Source: Cryptomeria japonica
Taxonomy: Eukaryota > Streptophyta > Pinopsida > Cupressales > Cupressaceae
Assembly (NCBI RefSeq): GCF_030272615.1
Contig: NC_081413.1
Coordinates: 332,542,302 to 332,606,301, forward strand
Reading direction: 5' to 3'
DNA length: 64,000 bases
This document shows positions 21,339 to 31,690 of this stretch, in pieces. Made by a program: the position numbers and the translations under genes. Numbering within the stretch: position 1 is the first letter of the stretch; each line of letters opens with the position of its first letter. The notes beneath the pieces are model-generated. The model saw nothing but the letters and a program-made list of their open reading frames with translations, was not told the DNA's origin and searched no databases.

Positions 21339-23223
21339 GTTTGCGGACTCTTGAGCCGGGTTTCAACCATGAAATAGGTATTGACCAAGATGTGTGAGAC
21401 TAGATGAAGATGGAAAGATTATGGAAGACCAAGAGTCAGATGGAATGTAAATGAATCCAAAGTGCACTTGCAATGTCCAAAGTGTAAGACCAAGTATGTA
21501 TGTAGTAGAGTAGGTATGGCTTCCAAAGAGATGATAGTTTCTCTTGATGAGGTAAGTTGACCTTGACTCTAAGTATGACCAAATGAGAACCAAAGGTGAT
21601 AGACCTTGATGAGGGACCACTTAGCAAATGTTGTTGTATGTAGTGTGTTGACAAAGCAAGATGAGAATAAGTAAGTGACCTTTTGACTCAATTTTAGACA
21701 AAGGTGAATGTAATGCAAGGTGTAAAGCAATGATGGACTTTGTGAGACTAGAAATAAGTTGAATTCCAGATGAAAACCCAGAGAGATAACCTAGGAATCT
21801 CAATAAGTCTGAATCTAACTGCTCTTGTTTGTTGGACTGTAAATTTTTCCAATTCTGAACATAGACATGCATGTATACTTCACAGACGTAGTTAAAAGAC
21901 ACTGACGTATTTGAACACTACACATACGCGTTTCTAAGATTTTGTGAATGCAATTATCTTTAGGATGACACAAATGTGTTTTTGTACTTCACAGACGCGG
22001 TTAAATGACACAGACGTGTTTCTGTCAAACACAGATGCGTTTCTGGAAACTGAGTGCAATTTTTCCAATTTGTGAAGTTGTTGTTGTGACCAAATTTGAA
22101 TTCGTTTGACTATTTTTTGTGACAAGAGGACACAATGTTGATGAATACTCAATGTTTGTAAGTGTTTAGACTCAAAATGACTCAAAGAAAAGTGTGTTGT
22201 TTGATGTAAAAATGTTTTGCATACACTTGAAGACACAAAAGACACAATGTTTTGATGTTTGATCTTGAATGTTTGAATTTTAAAAGAAGACAAGAACAAT
22301 TCTTATGGTTGGCCAGGACAATAGTTGTTGATCCCATATGGGGTTTCCCCCAAGGCTATGCTATTTAGAGTGGATACTTAGATGCTTGACCCCACTAGAT
22401 CCACCCTTAGCACTGACTTCTCTGGGGCAGCCAACCATCAGTCCCCATGAAAATTCCCCGTGGCGAACTTTGTATCTCTACTAATAATCGTATGTGTGTG
22501 GGCTGCTCCAAAGGTCCGACCTCCTGCCTCAACAACTAGAAGGATTTTGGCTTTCTAAAACAAAAAGGTGCTAGTAAGGGCATCCACTCATGTGGCCATA
22601 CATACGACACTTTCAACTCTATAAATAAAGAAGTCTCCCAACCGGTAGGGGTTACGCCCTACAACTGATCAAATAAATTTGATCAAACGGGTTTATGCAG
22701 AGACATAGTGTCGGCATGAACTAATCAGCACACGTTACCCATGGCTTTCACCATGGATATAGTTATTTATAGTGGTTCAAAAGAGGTGGGTTTTCCTCAC
22801 TACCACTTGGGTCATTCTCTCCTCACTAGTAGTCCTAATGACCACACGGGGAGATAGGCCCTCTAGAGATTAAACAGAAAGAGCCTATTGCTCAAGACAC
22901 AAAAGACACTGGTTCAATTTTAGTGCACCAATTGAAGTTTTTGATAATCTATGAAAACAAGGCACACAATAAAGATCAAAAGAAAACCCTTGTCAAGATC
23001 CTACAACAAAGATTTGTTAGTAGTTTGGGTTGTTTCAAATGATTACCACTTCCTGCAAGCAAACGAGTTAGGTAAATTTAAGATCCAAAAGACTTTGTGA
23101 AATAGGGGCCTTCGACAAGACGATTCGCTTCCAAGAAAAGCTGCACCAATTTTTTTAGCTAGATCACAAGGTGTTAGACCAAAATAAAGCATATTTGAAA
23201 TCCAAATGATGAAATAAATCCTC
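21339..23223 (-). other. Tat-B leader (between 5' LTR and gag), with GCGTCTGTG array
   Basis: No convincing gene is present. On the minus strand (gag sense) positions about 22040-21860 carry degenerate CGCGTCTGTG words; on the plus strand they read CACAGACGTAG, CACAGACGCGG, CACAGACGTG and CACAGATGCG. The stretch 22120-22640 is closely matched, in the same plus-strand direction, by 27084-27580. No primer-binding site is visible near 23100-23223. Confidence 0.6.
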
Positions 23224-23873
23224 AAAATCACAAAGATTATACCATCACATGTCCAATAGGGTTTGAATCTCCATTCTTCATATCTCCATTGATCTTTCTT
23301 GATATATTTGCTCTCAGATTTTATGTGTTCACAAGAGCTCAACAAAGAATGGAAATGTGGTTGCAAGTAGACTTGATCGCATATGAAAGTTCGAATGCTA
23401 GAAGGCTTGATTAGGATAGGGTTGATAATGAAGGAAGCATCTCCTTATATAGAAGACACTATAAGAAATGGAGGGATAAGATTAAGAGGTGTAAAACATA
23501 AATGGTCGGCTAAGATTAGAGGGTAGGTAGAGAAAATGAGAAAATAATGAGAGGGTAGGTAGTGTAGGAATTAAGAGATGAATGACATGTGTCATGGGTG
23601 GAAAAGATTAATGAATTAATTAAATAAATAAAGATTTATTTAATTAATAGATTAAGTGGGATCAATTAAATAAATAAAAGTATTTATTTAATTTAGGAAA
23701 AGAGGAATTTAAATAAATAAAGGTATTTATTTAAATGAGAAATAAGGCTAGAAGAGGATAAATGAATTAATTAAATAAATAAAGATTTATTTAATTAATA
23801 GAAGAATTAAGCTTAAACAATTAAATAAATAAAATATTTATTTAATTAGATAGGACAATTTTAGGTGTCTACA
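23224..23873 (-). repeat. Tat-B 5' LTR (right copy, internal end replaced)
   Basis: Positions 23224-23873 match the left LTR from 14028 to its end, including the TATA box (about 23444-23451, minus strand) and the five palindromes (about 23610-23850). The first ~127 bases of the left copy (13902-14028), which hold the LTR end next to the primer site, have no match here. The R-U5 end and primer site are therefore lost or replaced. Confidence 0.8.
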
Positions 23874-24690
23874 GTTAGAGATATACCTAAGATTATGAAG
23901 CCCTATAATCCAGTATGTAAAGAATGTCAAATGGGTAAACAGGTCAGAATCTCTTTTAGGTGTATACAAGATAAATCAAATGATGTTCTTGATCTTATTC
24001 ATACTGATTTGTGTGGCCCTGTTAGAGTTAAAAGTTTTCAAGGTGATAGATGTTTCATGTTAATCATTGATGTTTATTCTAGAATTATATGGGTTACTTT
24101 TCTAAAAGAAAAAATCGGAGCATTTGAAAAGTTTAAGATCTTTAAGGCTAAAGTGGAAACTGAGACAAGATTGAAGATTAAATGTTTGAGGTCAGATCAT
24201 GGTGGAGAATTCACATCCGGTGAGTTTAATAAATTTTATGAGAAGCACGGTATAAGAAGATAATTTTCTGCTCCCCTAACATCTCAACAGAATGGAGTTG
24301 TGGAAAGGAAGAACAAAACTATCTTGGATGTTGCTAGAACAATGATGATGCAAGCTAGTCTACCTCATATCTACTAGAGAGAAGAAGTGAGGATAGCAGT
24401 TTATACATTCAACAGAGTACATATCAAAGGGGAAAGCAGTAAGACACCTTATGAATTATGATTTGGCTATATACTTGCAGTTAAGTATTTCAGAATCTGT
24501 GGTAGTAAATGTTATACCAAGAGAGATGATATCATTAGCAAATTTGATCCTAGATGTGATGAAGGCATAATTATTGGTTATTATAATGAAAGCAAAGCAT
24601 ATAGATGTTATAACAAGAGATTGCAGAGAATGGTGGAGAGTGTTAATGTCAAAGTGGATGAGCTGAATAGAGGTTAAATACGAGTTTATG
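23874..24690 (+). pseudogene. Copia-F integrase (second part, broken)
   Basis: The zinc motif ends CKECQMGKQ. The catalytic core shows the first Asp in LIHTDLCGP, the second in CLRSDHGGEF and the Glu in QQNGVVERKN, so the DDE triad is readable. Stops interrupt at HGIRR and after LPHIY. The C-terminal part (FRICGSKCYT, GIIIGYYNESKAYRCYN) follows to about 24690. It would insert the element DNA. The first five bases are the second copy of the Tat-B target duplication. Confidence 0.88.
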
Positions 24691-25000
24691 AGAAGGAACC
24701 GACGATGGAAATGATTATATTTGAACTGGAAGCACCTTTACCAAAACAAAGTGTTGAACTAGTTACTGCGGCAGTATCAGAAATTCTACAGTAACTGAAG
24801 AAACAGGAAGAGGAATAGAGAGTCAGAGTACTCCTAGGTATGTTTGATTGAATCATTTCAGGATTAGATCATTGGGGATAAGAACAATGGAGTAATAACA
24901 AGAAGAAGACTGACAACTAATGATGTATGTTTGATTTCATAAGTTGAACGGGTATCAGTAATTGAGGCATGTAAAGATGAATATTGGTTGAAAGCTATGA
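24691..25000 (+). pseudogene. Copia-F linker between integrase and reverse transcriptase
   Basis: This is the hydrophilic, poorly conserved linker of copia polyproteins. It is broken by stops and at least one frameshift, because the integrase part and the RT part are in different frames. The segment near 24960-25020 (ACKDEYWLKAMKEE) leads into the RT domain. Confidence 0.6.
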
Positions 25001-25850
25001 AAGAAGAATAAGATCAAATTGAGAAAAATAAAACATGGACTTTGGTTCCCCGACCTAAAAATAAGAATGTTATTGGAACTAAATGGGTTTTTAGAAATAA
25101 ATTGAATGAGGATGGTCAAGTTATAAGGAATAAGGCTAGATTGGTTTGTAAAGGATATTATCAGAAGGAAGGAATTGATTATGGAGAGACTTTTGCACCG
25201 GTAGCTAGGATTGAAGCTATAAGATTATTTCTTGCCTATGCTACTCATAAGAACTACAAGGTTTATCAGATTGATGTTAAGTGTGCATTTTTGAATGGGG
25301 ATCTTGATGAGGAAGTTTATATTGAGCAACCTGATGGTTTTTCACTATCAGATGATACAAATATGGTTTCCAGGTTAAGGAAAGCTTTATATGGATTGAA
25401 ACAAGCACCTAGAGCTTGGTATGCAAGGTTGGATAAATATCTTTTGAAGCTTTGTTTTACTAAGGGTAATACTGATAGTAATTTATATTATAAGATCACT
25501 GATGATGATATACTGATTATTGAAGTATTTGTTGATGACATTATTTTTGGAGGTGAAGATAAGTTATGCATGGAATTTTCTAAGAATATGGAGAAATAAT
25601 TTGAAATGTCTATGATTGAGGAAATGAAATTTTTCTTAGGTTTGCAGATTACTCAGACTGACAAAAGTATTTTCATCTATCAAACTAAGTATGTTAGGGA
25701 ATTGTTGAAGAGATTTGGTATGGGAGATTCTAAACTGGTAAGTACTCCTATGGTTACAAGTGAGAAATTGACAAGAAAAGATGTTTTTCCATCGGTAAAT
25801 CCTGCAAGATACAAATCTATGATTGGAGGTCTACTTTATTTGACTTGAAC
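25001..25850 (+). pseudogene. Copia-F reverse transcriptase (broken)
   Basis: The RVT_2 domain is well preserved: [72 protein letters not shown] and the catalytic box VFVDDIIF with both aspartates. A stop splits it near 25597, before FEMSMIEEMKFFLGLQI, and another occurs near 25846. The frame is shared with the RNase H. Confidence 0.92.
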
Positions 25851-26460
25851 TAGGCTTGACATAATGAATGATGTTTGTATTGTATCAAGATTTCAGAGTG
25901 AACCTAGAGAAAATCATGAGATTGCAATGAAAAGGATTTTTAGATACTTGCAAGGTACATTAGAATATGGTTTGTGGTACCCTAAGGATGATAAATTTAC
26001 TTTTTGTGCATATACAAATGTTGATTGGGCTGGAGATGTTGATGATCGAAAAAGTACTTCCGGTGTAGCTTTCTTTCTTGGACAGAAGTTGGTTTCATGG
26101 ATCAACAAGAAACAATCATGTACTTCTTTATCTACTACTGAAGTTGAGTATGTTGTTGCTGCTACTAATTGTACATAGGTTCTATGGACAAAACAAATTT
26201 TTAAGGATATAAAGGTGGATTGTAATGGACCGGTAGTTATTCACTATGATAACTCTTCTGCTATTGACATATCAAAGAGTCTGGTATTTCATTCTAAGAC
26301 AAAGTACATATCTATCAAGTATAAATTTTTGAAGGAAAAGGTGGAAGCAAATGAAGTTAGACTAGTTTATGTGAACACTAAAGAGCAAATTGTAGATATC
26401 TTCACTAAAGCTTTGCCAAAAGAATCATTTGAATATTTCAGAGAGAGATTGGGAGTTTAT
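25851..26460 (+). pseudogene. Copia-F RNase H (broken)
   Basis: Typical copia motifs follow the RT: RIFRYLQGT, YTNVDWAGD, DRKSTSGVAFFLG, SWINKKQSCTSLSTTEVEYV, IHYDNSSAI and KHI-like KYISIKYKFLKEK. It ends at DIFTKALPKESFEYFRERLGV. A stop follows NCT near 26176. It removes RNA from the RNA-DNA hybrid. Confidence 0.9.
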
Positions 26461-26888
26461 TCCCCTCCTATAGAGACTTCATTGATGTGGCTTGTCATCA
26501 GTCCGATATGCATTATCATAGATAATTTTTATTCTGACACTCATGTGGGGATGTTATTGCTTAGGGGGAGTAGTCAGCTTTGTAATTCAGTGGTCTATGT
26601 TTTTGCTTTGATATTTATGTCAAATTTCTGGCATTGATGTCAAAGGGGGAGAGATATTGATGTGAAAAATAAAAACTTAAGGAGTTGTATACATGAGGGG
26701 GAGAGATATATGCATAATTCAGAGATTTATAGAGATATCATTCATAGGGGGAGTTTGGTCTTTGTTTTAGAACTTCATTGCTATGGGAGATTGTTGGTTG
26801 TCTTCCATTGGGGGGGACTTGTTTGGCATTTCTTGGTACTTAGAGGTTTTTCACATCTAATGTTGCCATCAATGCCAACGGGGGAGAT
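26461..26888 (+). other. Copia-F 3' untranslated region and polypurine tract
   Basis: No gene is visible. G-rich words (AGGGGGAG) recur at about 26563, 26643, 26697, 26748 and 26810. The last, ACGGGGGAGAT (26878-26888), abuts the right LTR and is the likely polypurine tract. Confidence 0.7.
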
Positions 26889-27083
26889 TGTTGGCCATTT
26901 GGTGGAATTGATTATGTGTTGCATTGATGCCAACACTAGTTGTTTGGATGCTTTACCAACACCCTTCTGGTCCCGATAGGTTGATTAGTTTCTGGTTGGT
27001 TTGGATTCGACATGATCCGGTAGATTCAGGTATTTGGTTTAAGCATTTTGGTATTAAACTTAAGGTTTTGGTAATCTGTGACA
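26889..27083 (+). repeat. Copia-F right LTR (truncated)
   Basis: It starts TGTTGGCCATTTGG and follows the left LTR for about 195 bases, up to TAATCTGTGA, where Tat-type sequence begins. The last ~80 bases are lost. Confidence 0.8.
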
Positions 27084-27580
27084 AATATTGTTGATGAAGA
27101 CTCAATGTTTGCAGGTGTTTAGGCTCAAAATGACTCAAAATAAAGTGTGTTGTTTGATATAAAAATGTTTTGCATACCCTTGAAGACACAAAAGACACAA
27201 TGTTTTGATGTTTGATATTAAATGTTTGAATGTTTAAAAGAAGACAAGCACAATTCTTATGGTTGGCCAGGACAATAGTTATTGATCCCACATGGCGTTT
27301 CTCCTGAGGCTACGCTATTCAAAGCGGATACTTAGATGCTTGACCCCATTGGCTCCACCCTCGACACTCACTTCTTAGGGGCAACCAAGCACCAGTCCCC
27401 ATGAAAACTCCTCGTGGGAAACTTTGTATCTCTACTAAGAACCGTATATGTGTGGGCCACTCCTGAGGTTCGACCTCCTGCCCCAACAACTAGAAGGATT
27501 TTGGCTTTCTAAAACAAAAAGGTTCTAGTAAGGGAATTCACTTGTGTGGCCATACATGCGACACTTTCAACTCTATAAAT
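27084..27580 (-). repeat. Tat leader fragment, inverted relative to the pol that follows
   Basis: This stretch matches Tat-B leader 22120-22640 in the same plus-strand direction (GACTCAATGTTTGCAGG, GGACAATAGTT.TTGATCCCA, GGATACTTAGATGCTTGACC). In Tat-B that leader belongs to a minus-strand element, whereas the pol that follows here (27618 on) is plus-strand. The join near 27580 is therefore a rearrangement: an inversion, or two elements fused by deletion. Confidence 0.65.
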
Positions 27581-27599
27581 ATATTCCAGGGTAAACACT

Positions 27600-28547
27600 C
27601 ACAAATTAGAAGAAGCATTGCAAATCAAGGTTTCCAAAGATCAACAAGAGAGCCGCTATTCCACCGACTCCAATGAATGGGAATGGGGTTCAAACAAATC
27701 CTCCAATGATTATGAACTCATCGAGACATTCAGAGAACCAGGTGAACCCATAGAAGAAGAGGATTTTTATAGAAAATTCAGAGCTGGTCAAGAAACAATC
27801 CTTGAGGATCCCACATAGTCTTTATTTTTAGGTGATAGGTCAAAATCACGAAGAATGGAGACACTCTTTCCGGAATGCACTTTTAGTGATGACAATTTGG
27901 ACTCGTTAATGATCAAGACAGATGAGGAGAGTGCCAGCGATGACCACGACAAATACCTTGATATACCTGATTATAACTATATCTTCACCCTTACTCCCGC
28001 TGACTTTGAAAACATTGAAGGCCTTCCCCTTGTTCACCACCAACTTATTGATTGGGACCATGAAGGACCTCTATGATTCGACACATTCCAAAATGATGAG
28101 GCCTTCATCGACTATTTAGGCATACGGGATGATCTTCTGCTTGGGGACCATAAGGTGGTATACACTATAAAACTCAATAGCGTGGCATATTTTGGTGACC
28201 GTTTTGGGTCTTCCAATCACAAAAATGTAAAAATAAAAACTAATCATGGGTTTTATGGTGCAAACCACATTGTGGAACTGTCTGACCCCATAAAAGTAAA
28301 AAGAAAGGATGTATCTAAGGGTGAAAACCTCTCTGAGGCGCTTGAACATGGAAGGCTCGACATTCTTTGGGCATCATATGAAGAAAGATCATCCATGATA
28401 GTAGAGGAGACCATCAAAACAAATATCGGTACAGAAGAGATTTCGCATAACATATTCCGGGCACAATCTATAACAAAGAGAGAAAGACCAAAATTCATAA
28501 ATTTCTTCACAAAGCGACAAATCAATTTTGCATGGTAATATGCCGAT
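27600..28547 (+). pseudogene. Tat-C spacer between protease and reverse transcriptase
   Basis: This is an acidic stretch with IDWDHEGPL and NDEAF.DYLGI segments that match Tat-D (IDWGQEGKPMLDW, NDEAISKFLGV at about 43560-43490). It is the hydrophilic linker of the polyprotein, with no enzyme motif. Stops follow LEDPT, GPL and INFAW. The protease itself is missing upstream, at the inverted junction. Confidence 0.6.
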
Positions 28548-29388
28548 ATGCCTGGACTAGATCTGAATTTAGTAATGCATCATTTGATAGTTAAACGAGG
28601 AGAAAAGATAGTGAAGCAGAAACTAAGAAAGATGCATCCACAAGTGGCATTATTAGTTAAGATGGAGCTTGAAAAATTGTTGGATGTCAGATTCATAGGA
28701 TCAATTGATTATCCTGAATGGATCTCTAACTTAGTACCAGTCAATAAACCATGTCGCAGCATCAAAATATGTACATATTTCAGAGACATCAATAAAGCTT
28801 GTGCTAAGGATGACTTTCCATTACCAAACATAGACCTGATAGTAGATCTCATAGCAGGTCATGCAACGTTATCTTTGATGGGCAGATTCTCTGGCTACAA
28901 TCAAATAAAAATCACATCCGAGGATTAGCACAAAACAACGTTTACTTGTCCCTGAGGAACTTTCTACTGGAATGTCATACCCTTCAAGCTAAAGAATGTA
29001 GGTGCTACATACCAGAGAGCCATGACTACTATCTTTCATGATCTTATGCACGTAACTATAGAAGATTATATGGATGACCTCTTGGGAAAATCAGTAGACA
29101 AAGACACACATTTGGACATTCTTTCAGTAATCTTTGATCGGTTGCAAAAAAACAAAAAAAAAGTGAGACTAAATCCCAAGAAATGTGTCTTTGGAGTAAC
29201 CTCCAAGAAGCTCCTTTGATACATTATTTCAAAAAGAGGAATTGAATTCGATCCTGCAAAAGTCAAAGTGATATTAGAATTGCCACCTCCAAGAAATATC
29301 AGTCAACTTTGATCTTTACAAGGAAGAGTCCAGTCCATACGAAGATTCATAACACAACTTGCGGATAAATGTCATCCTTTTTTAGCAC
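28548..29388 (+). pseudogene. Tat-C reverse transcriptase (broken)
   Basis: The RT is recognisable from KLRKMHPQVALLVKMELEKL through FRDINKACAKDDFPLPNIDL, FSGYNQIKI, GATYQRAMTT and the catalytic box EDYMDDLLGKS, with both Asp residues. Compared with Tat-D, nonsense codons sit at sites where Tat-D has Gln (ED-stop-HK) and Trp (CP-stop-GT). The Asp expected in the LMDGFSGYN box is absent (LMGRFSGYN), which removes a catalytic residue. A frameshift follows near 29380. Confidence 0.88.
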
Positions 29389-30340
29389 TTGCTACACAAA
29401 AATGTCAAATTCAAGTGGGATGATAATTGTCAACAGGCTTTTCAGATACTCAAAGATTATCTTCTGAATCCACCAGTCTTGATGCCACCAGTTCCAGAAC
29501 AACCCCTGTTACTCTACGTATCAACTACACCAACATCACTGGGGGCACTCTTGGCGCAACAAGATGTTGAAGGCAAAGAAAAGGCAGCATATTACATCAG
29601 TCGTACTTTGGTCGGTTATGAGCTTAACTATACACCAATTGAGCGTGCATGTCTTGTTATGGTTTTTGCTTCGTAGAAATTATGACATTACATGCTAACT
29701 CATAAAACTAAGTTGGTTGCAAGGATCGATCCATTGAAGTATCTTCTCAATAAGGCGACACTTACTAGAAGACTAGCCAAATGGGTGATGATCTTGAGTG
29801 AATTCAACATTGAATATGTGGACAAAAAAGAAATAAAGGGATAAACTATCATAGATCAATTAGCAGATGCACCCATGATAGATGATGCTCCTCTAATTTC
29901 AGAATTTCCAGATGAATCCATCTTGGAGTTGTCACACATGAAGCCTTGACAATTGTACTTTGATGGCTCGTACATGTAGCATGGTGCAGGAGTCGGCATC
30001 CTCTTTATCACACCTCAAAATAATTCCATTCCCAAATCATACCGATTGTCATTTCCCTGCACTAATAATATTGTAGAATATGAGGCATTAACAACTGGAT
30101 TACAAATTGCAATTCAGTGGAAGATCCAGGAACTTCATGTTTTTGGGGACTCTCAACTTGTAATTCGTCAAGCAATCGATGACTACCAAACAAAGGATGA
30201 AAAATTAATGCCTTGCAAGAAAATGGTAGATGACTTCAAGCAACATTTCATAAAGATAACCTTTGAGCAGATACCAAGAGAACAAAATCGACCCACAGAT
30301 GCCATGGCTACTATTGCCTCACTGATTGATCTACCATAGA
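29389..30340 (+). pseudogene. Tat-C dual RNase H (gypsy-type followed by second, archaeal-type)
   Basis: The first RNase H segment (QPLLLYVSTTPTSLGALLA, YYISRTLVGYELNYTPIERAC) lacks the catalytic Asp usually found in LYxDAS. The second (QLYFDGSYM, CTNNIVEYEALTTGL, VFGDSQLVIRQ, REQNRPTDAMA) keeps the Asp-Glu-Asp-Asp pattern. A second RNase H after a degenerate first one is the mark of the Tat lineage. Stops occur near 29674, 29687, 29946 and 29977. Confidence 0.88.
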
Positions 30341-31690
30341 ATGAAACCCACTATGAATTCTTGGTGGATAAATTTTTGGTTCCCTCATATGAGATCACTC
30401 CTACTAAGATGATATGTGTCATTGGTCCTGATTCCCAGTTATACGGTTCCATCTTCACATACCTTCATAACAACACCCTTCCTCCTGACTTATCCAACAA
30501 TCAACATCGTACTTTCATTCGCCAATCTTCCCGATATGTCATTTTAGTCGATACCCTATATTGTTGAGGTCTAGATGGCACTCTTCTTAGATGTTTAGAA
30601 GGGGATGAAGCTCGGATTGCGTTACACAAAGTTCATGAAGGTATATGTGGTTCACATTCTAGTGGTCCTACCTTAGCCAAGAAACTCATCAGGACTGGAT
30701 ATTACTAGCCCAATATGGAAAAAGATTCATATCAGTTTGTCAAAAAATGTAAGCCTCGTCAAATTCATGGAGACCTTATTCATGCACCAGCACAAGAACT
30801 TCAACCGATTGTGACTCCTTGGCTCTTTTGTCAGTGGGGACTAGATCTCATAGGCAAGATTCACCCTCCTTCCAATGGACACAAATTCATTATCACTACC
30901 ACATATTATTTCACAAAATGGATTGAAGTCATTCCTCTTACACAAGTCACTGGAAAACAGATTGCCACATTAATTCTTAACTATATTATTTGCCGGTACA
31001 ATATTCTTTTTTCCATCATCACCGATAACAGACATCCCTTCAAAAACCAAGATGTTTGTGAAATTTGTGATCGATTTCGTATTACCCATCATTTCTCCAC
31101 TCCCTATTACCCCCAAGGTAATGGTCAAGCTGAGACATCTAATAAAACCATTCTTAAAATCCTAAAAAAGACAATTGATGATGCTGGCCGAAATTGCCAC
31201 ATCCAACTTAATCCCGCACTTTGGGCTTATTGCACAAGTGTTTGCAAACCTATAGGAGCCACACCTTACTCACTTGTATATGAAACCAAAGCTATTCTTC
31301 CTATTGAGGTTGAGTTACCATCTTTACGAGTCTCTTTGCACAACATTATCAGTGATGAAGACTACAAGGTCTCTCGCTTACAAGAACTAGAACTATTGGA
31401 TGAAAGAAGACAAACTACTTTTAATCACCTCAAGGCTTATCAACAACAAATGAGTTTCCATTAAAATCATAAGGTAAAGCCTCACACATTTGAGGTGGGT
31501 AACTTAGTTCTCAGAGAAAATCCTTAAAATCAGCAAGACAGAGAGAAGAAGGGCCAGTTTGAACCGAATTGGCTAGGTCCTTACATCATCACAATAGTTT
31601 ATGGATCCAGTGCATATCAGCTTTCAACCTTAGATGGAAAAACTTTGGAAGATCCTATCAACAACATGCACCTTCGCAGGTTCTACACAT
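30341..31690 (+). pseudogene. Tat-C integrase (broken)
   Basis: The zinc motif has the His pair (KVHEGICGSH), but the Cys pair is damaged (KKCKPRQIH in place of CKxC). The core shows Asp in WGLDLIGKI, Asp in IITDNRHPF (the usual Gly is Arg) and Glu in GNGQAETSNK. The C-terminus (HTFEVGNLVLRENP, FEPNWLGPYIIT, DPINNMHLRRFYT) ends at about 31690. The frame is shared with the RNase H and is cut by stops near 30336, 30565, 30707, 31462 and 31526. Confidence 0.88.

Larger units (their letters stand above)
13902..23873 (-). mobile_element. Tat-B, Ty3/gypsy Tat-lineage element, pol-deleted, with antisense PMD gene
   Basis: On the minus strand the order is 5' LTR (right), leader, gag, protease, a spacer, only the ends of integrase, then an oppositely directed PMD gene, polypurine tract and 3' LTR (left). 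Reverse transcriptase, both RNases H and the integrase core are missing, so the copy could move only with help. It is closely related to Tat-C/E: the same LTR type, the same PMD gene and similar integrase ends. The ends TGTTTATTG and GGTGTCTACA and the GTTAG duplication fix its limits. Confidence 0.88.
11950..27083 (+). mobile_element. Copia-F, Ty1/copia retrotransposon split by Tat-B
   Basis: The order on the plus strand is LTR, initiator-Met primer site, gag, protease, integrase, reverse transcriptase, RNase H, polypurine tract and a right LTR cut after about 195 bases. This is the Ty1/copia domain order. Tat-B interrupts it at 13902-23873, inside the GAG-pre-integrase region. gag to GAG-pre-integrase, and RT to RNase H, each stay in one frame interrupted only by nonsense codons. 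The right end is lost at the junction with the Tat-C segment, so no target duplication can be read. Confidence 0.9.

Noticed and set aside
22610-22640. TATAAATA near 22620 as a promoter
   Set aside because: It lies inside the leader in antisense to gag; its only support is a copy at 27573 in the duplicated fragment.
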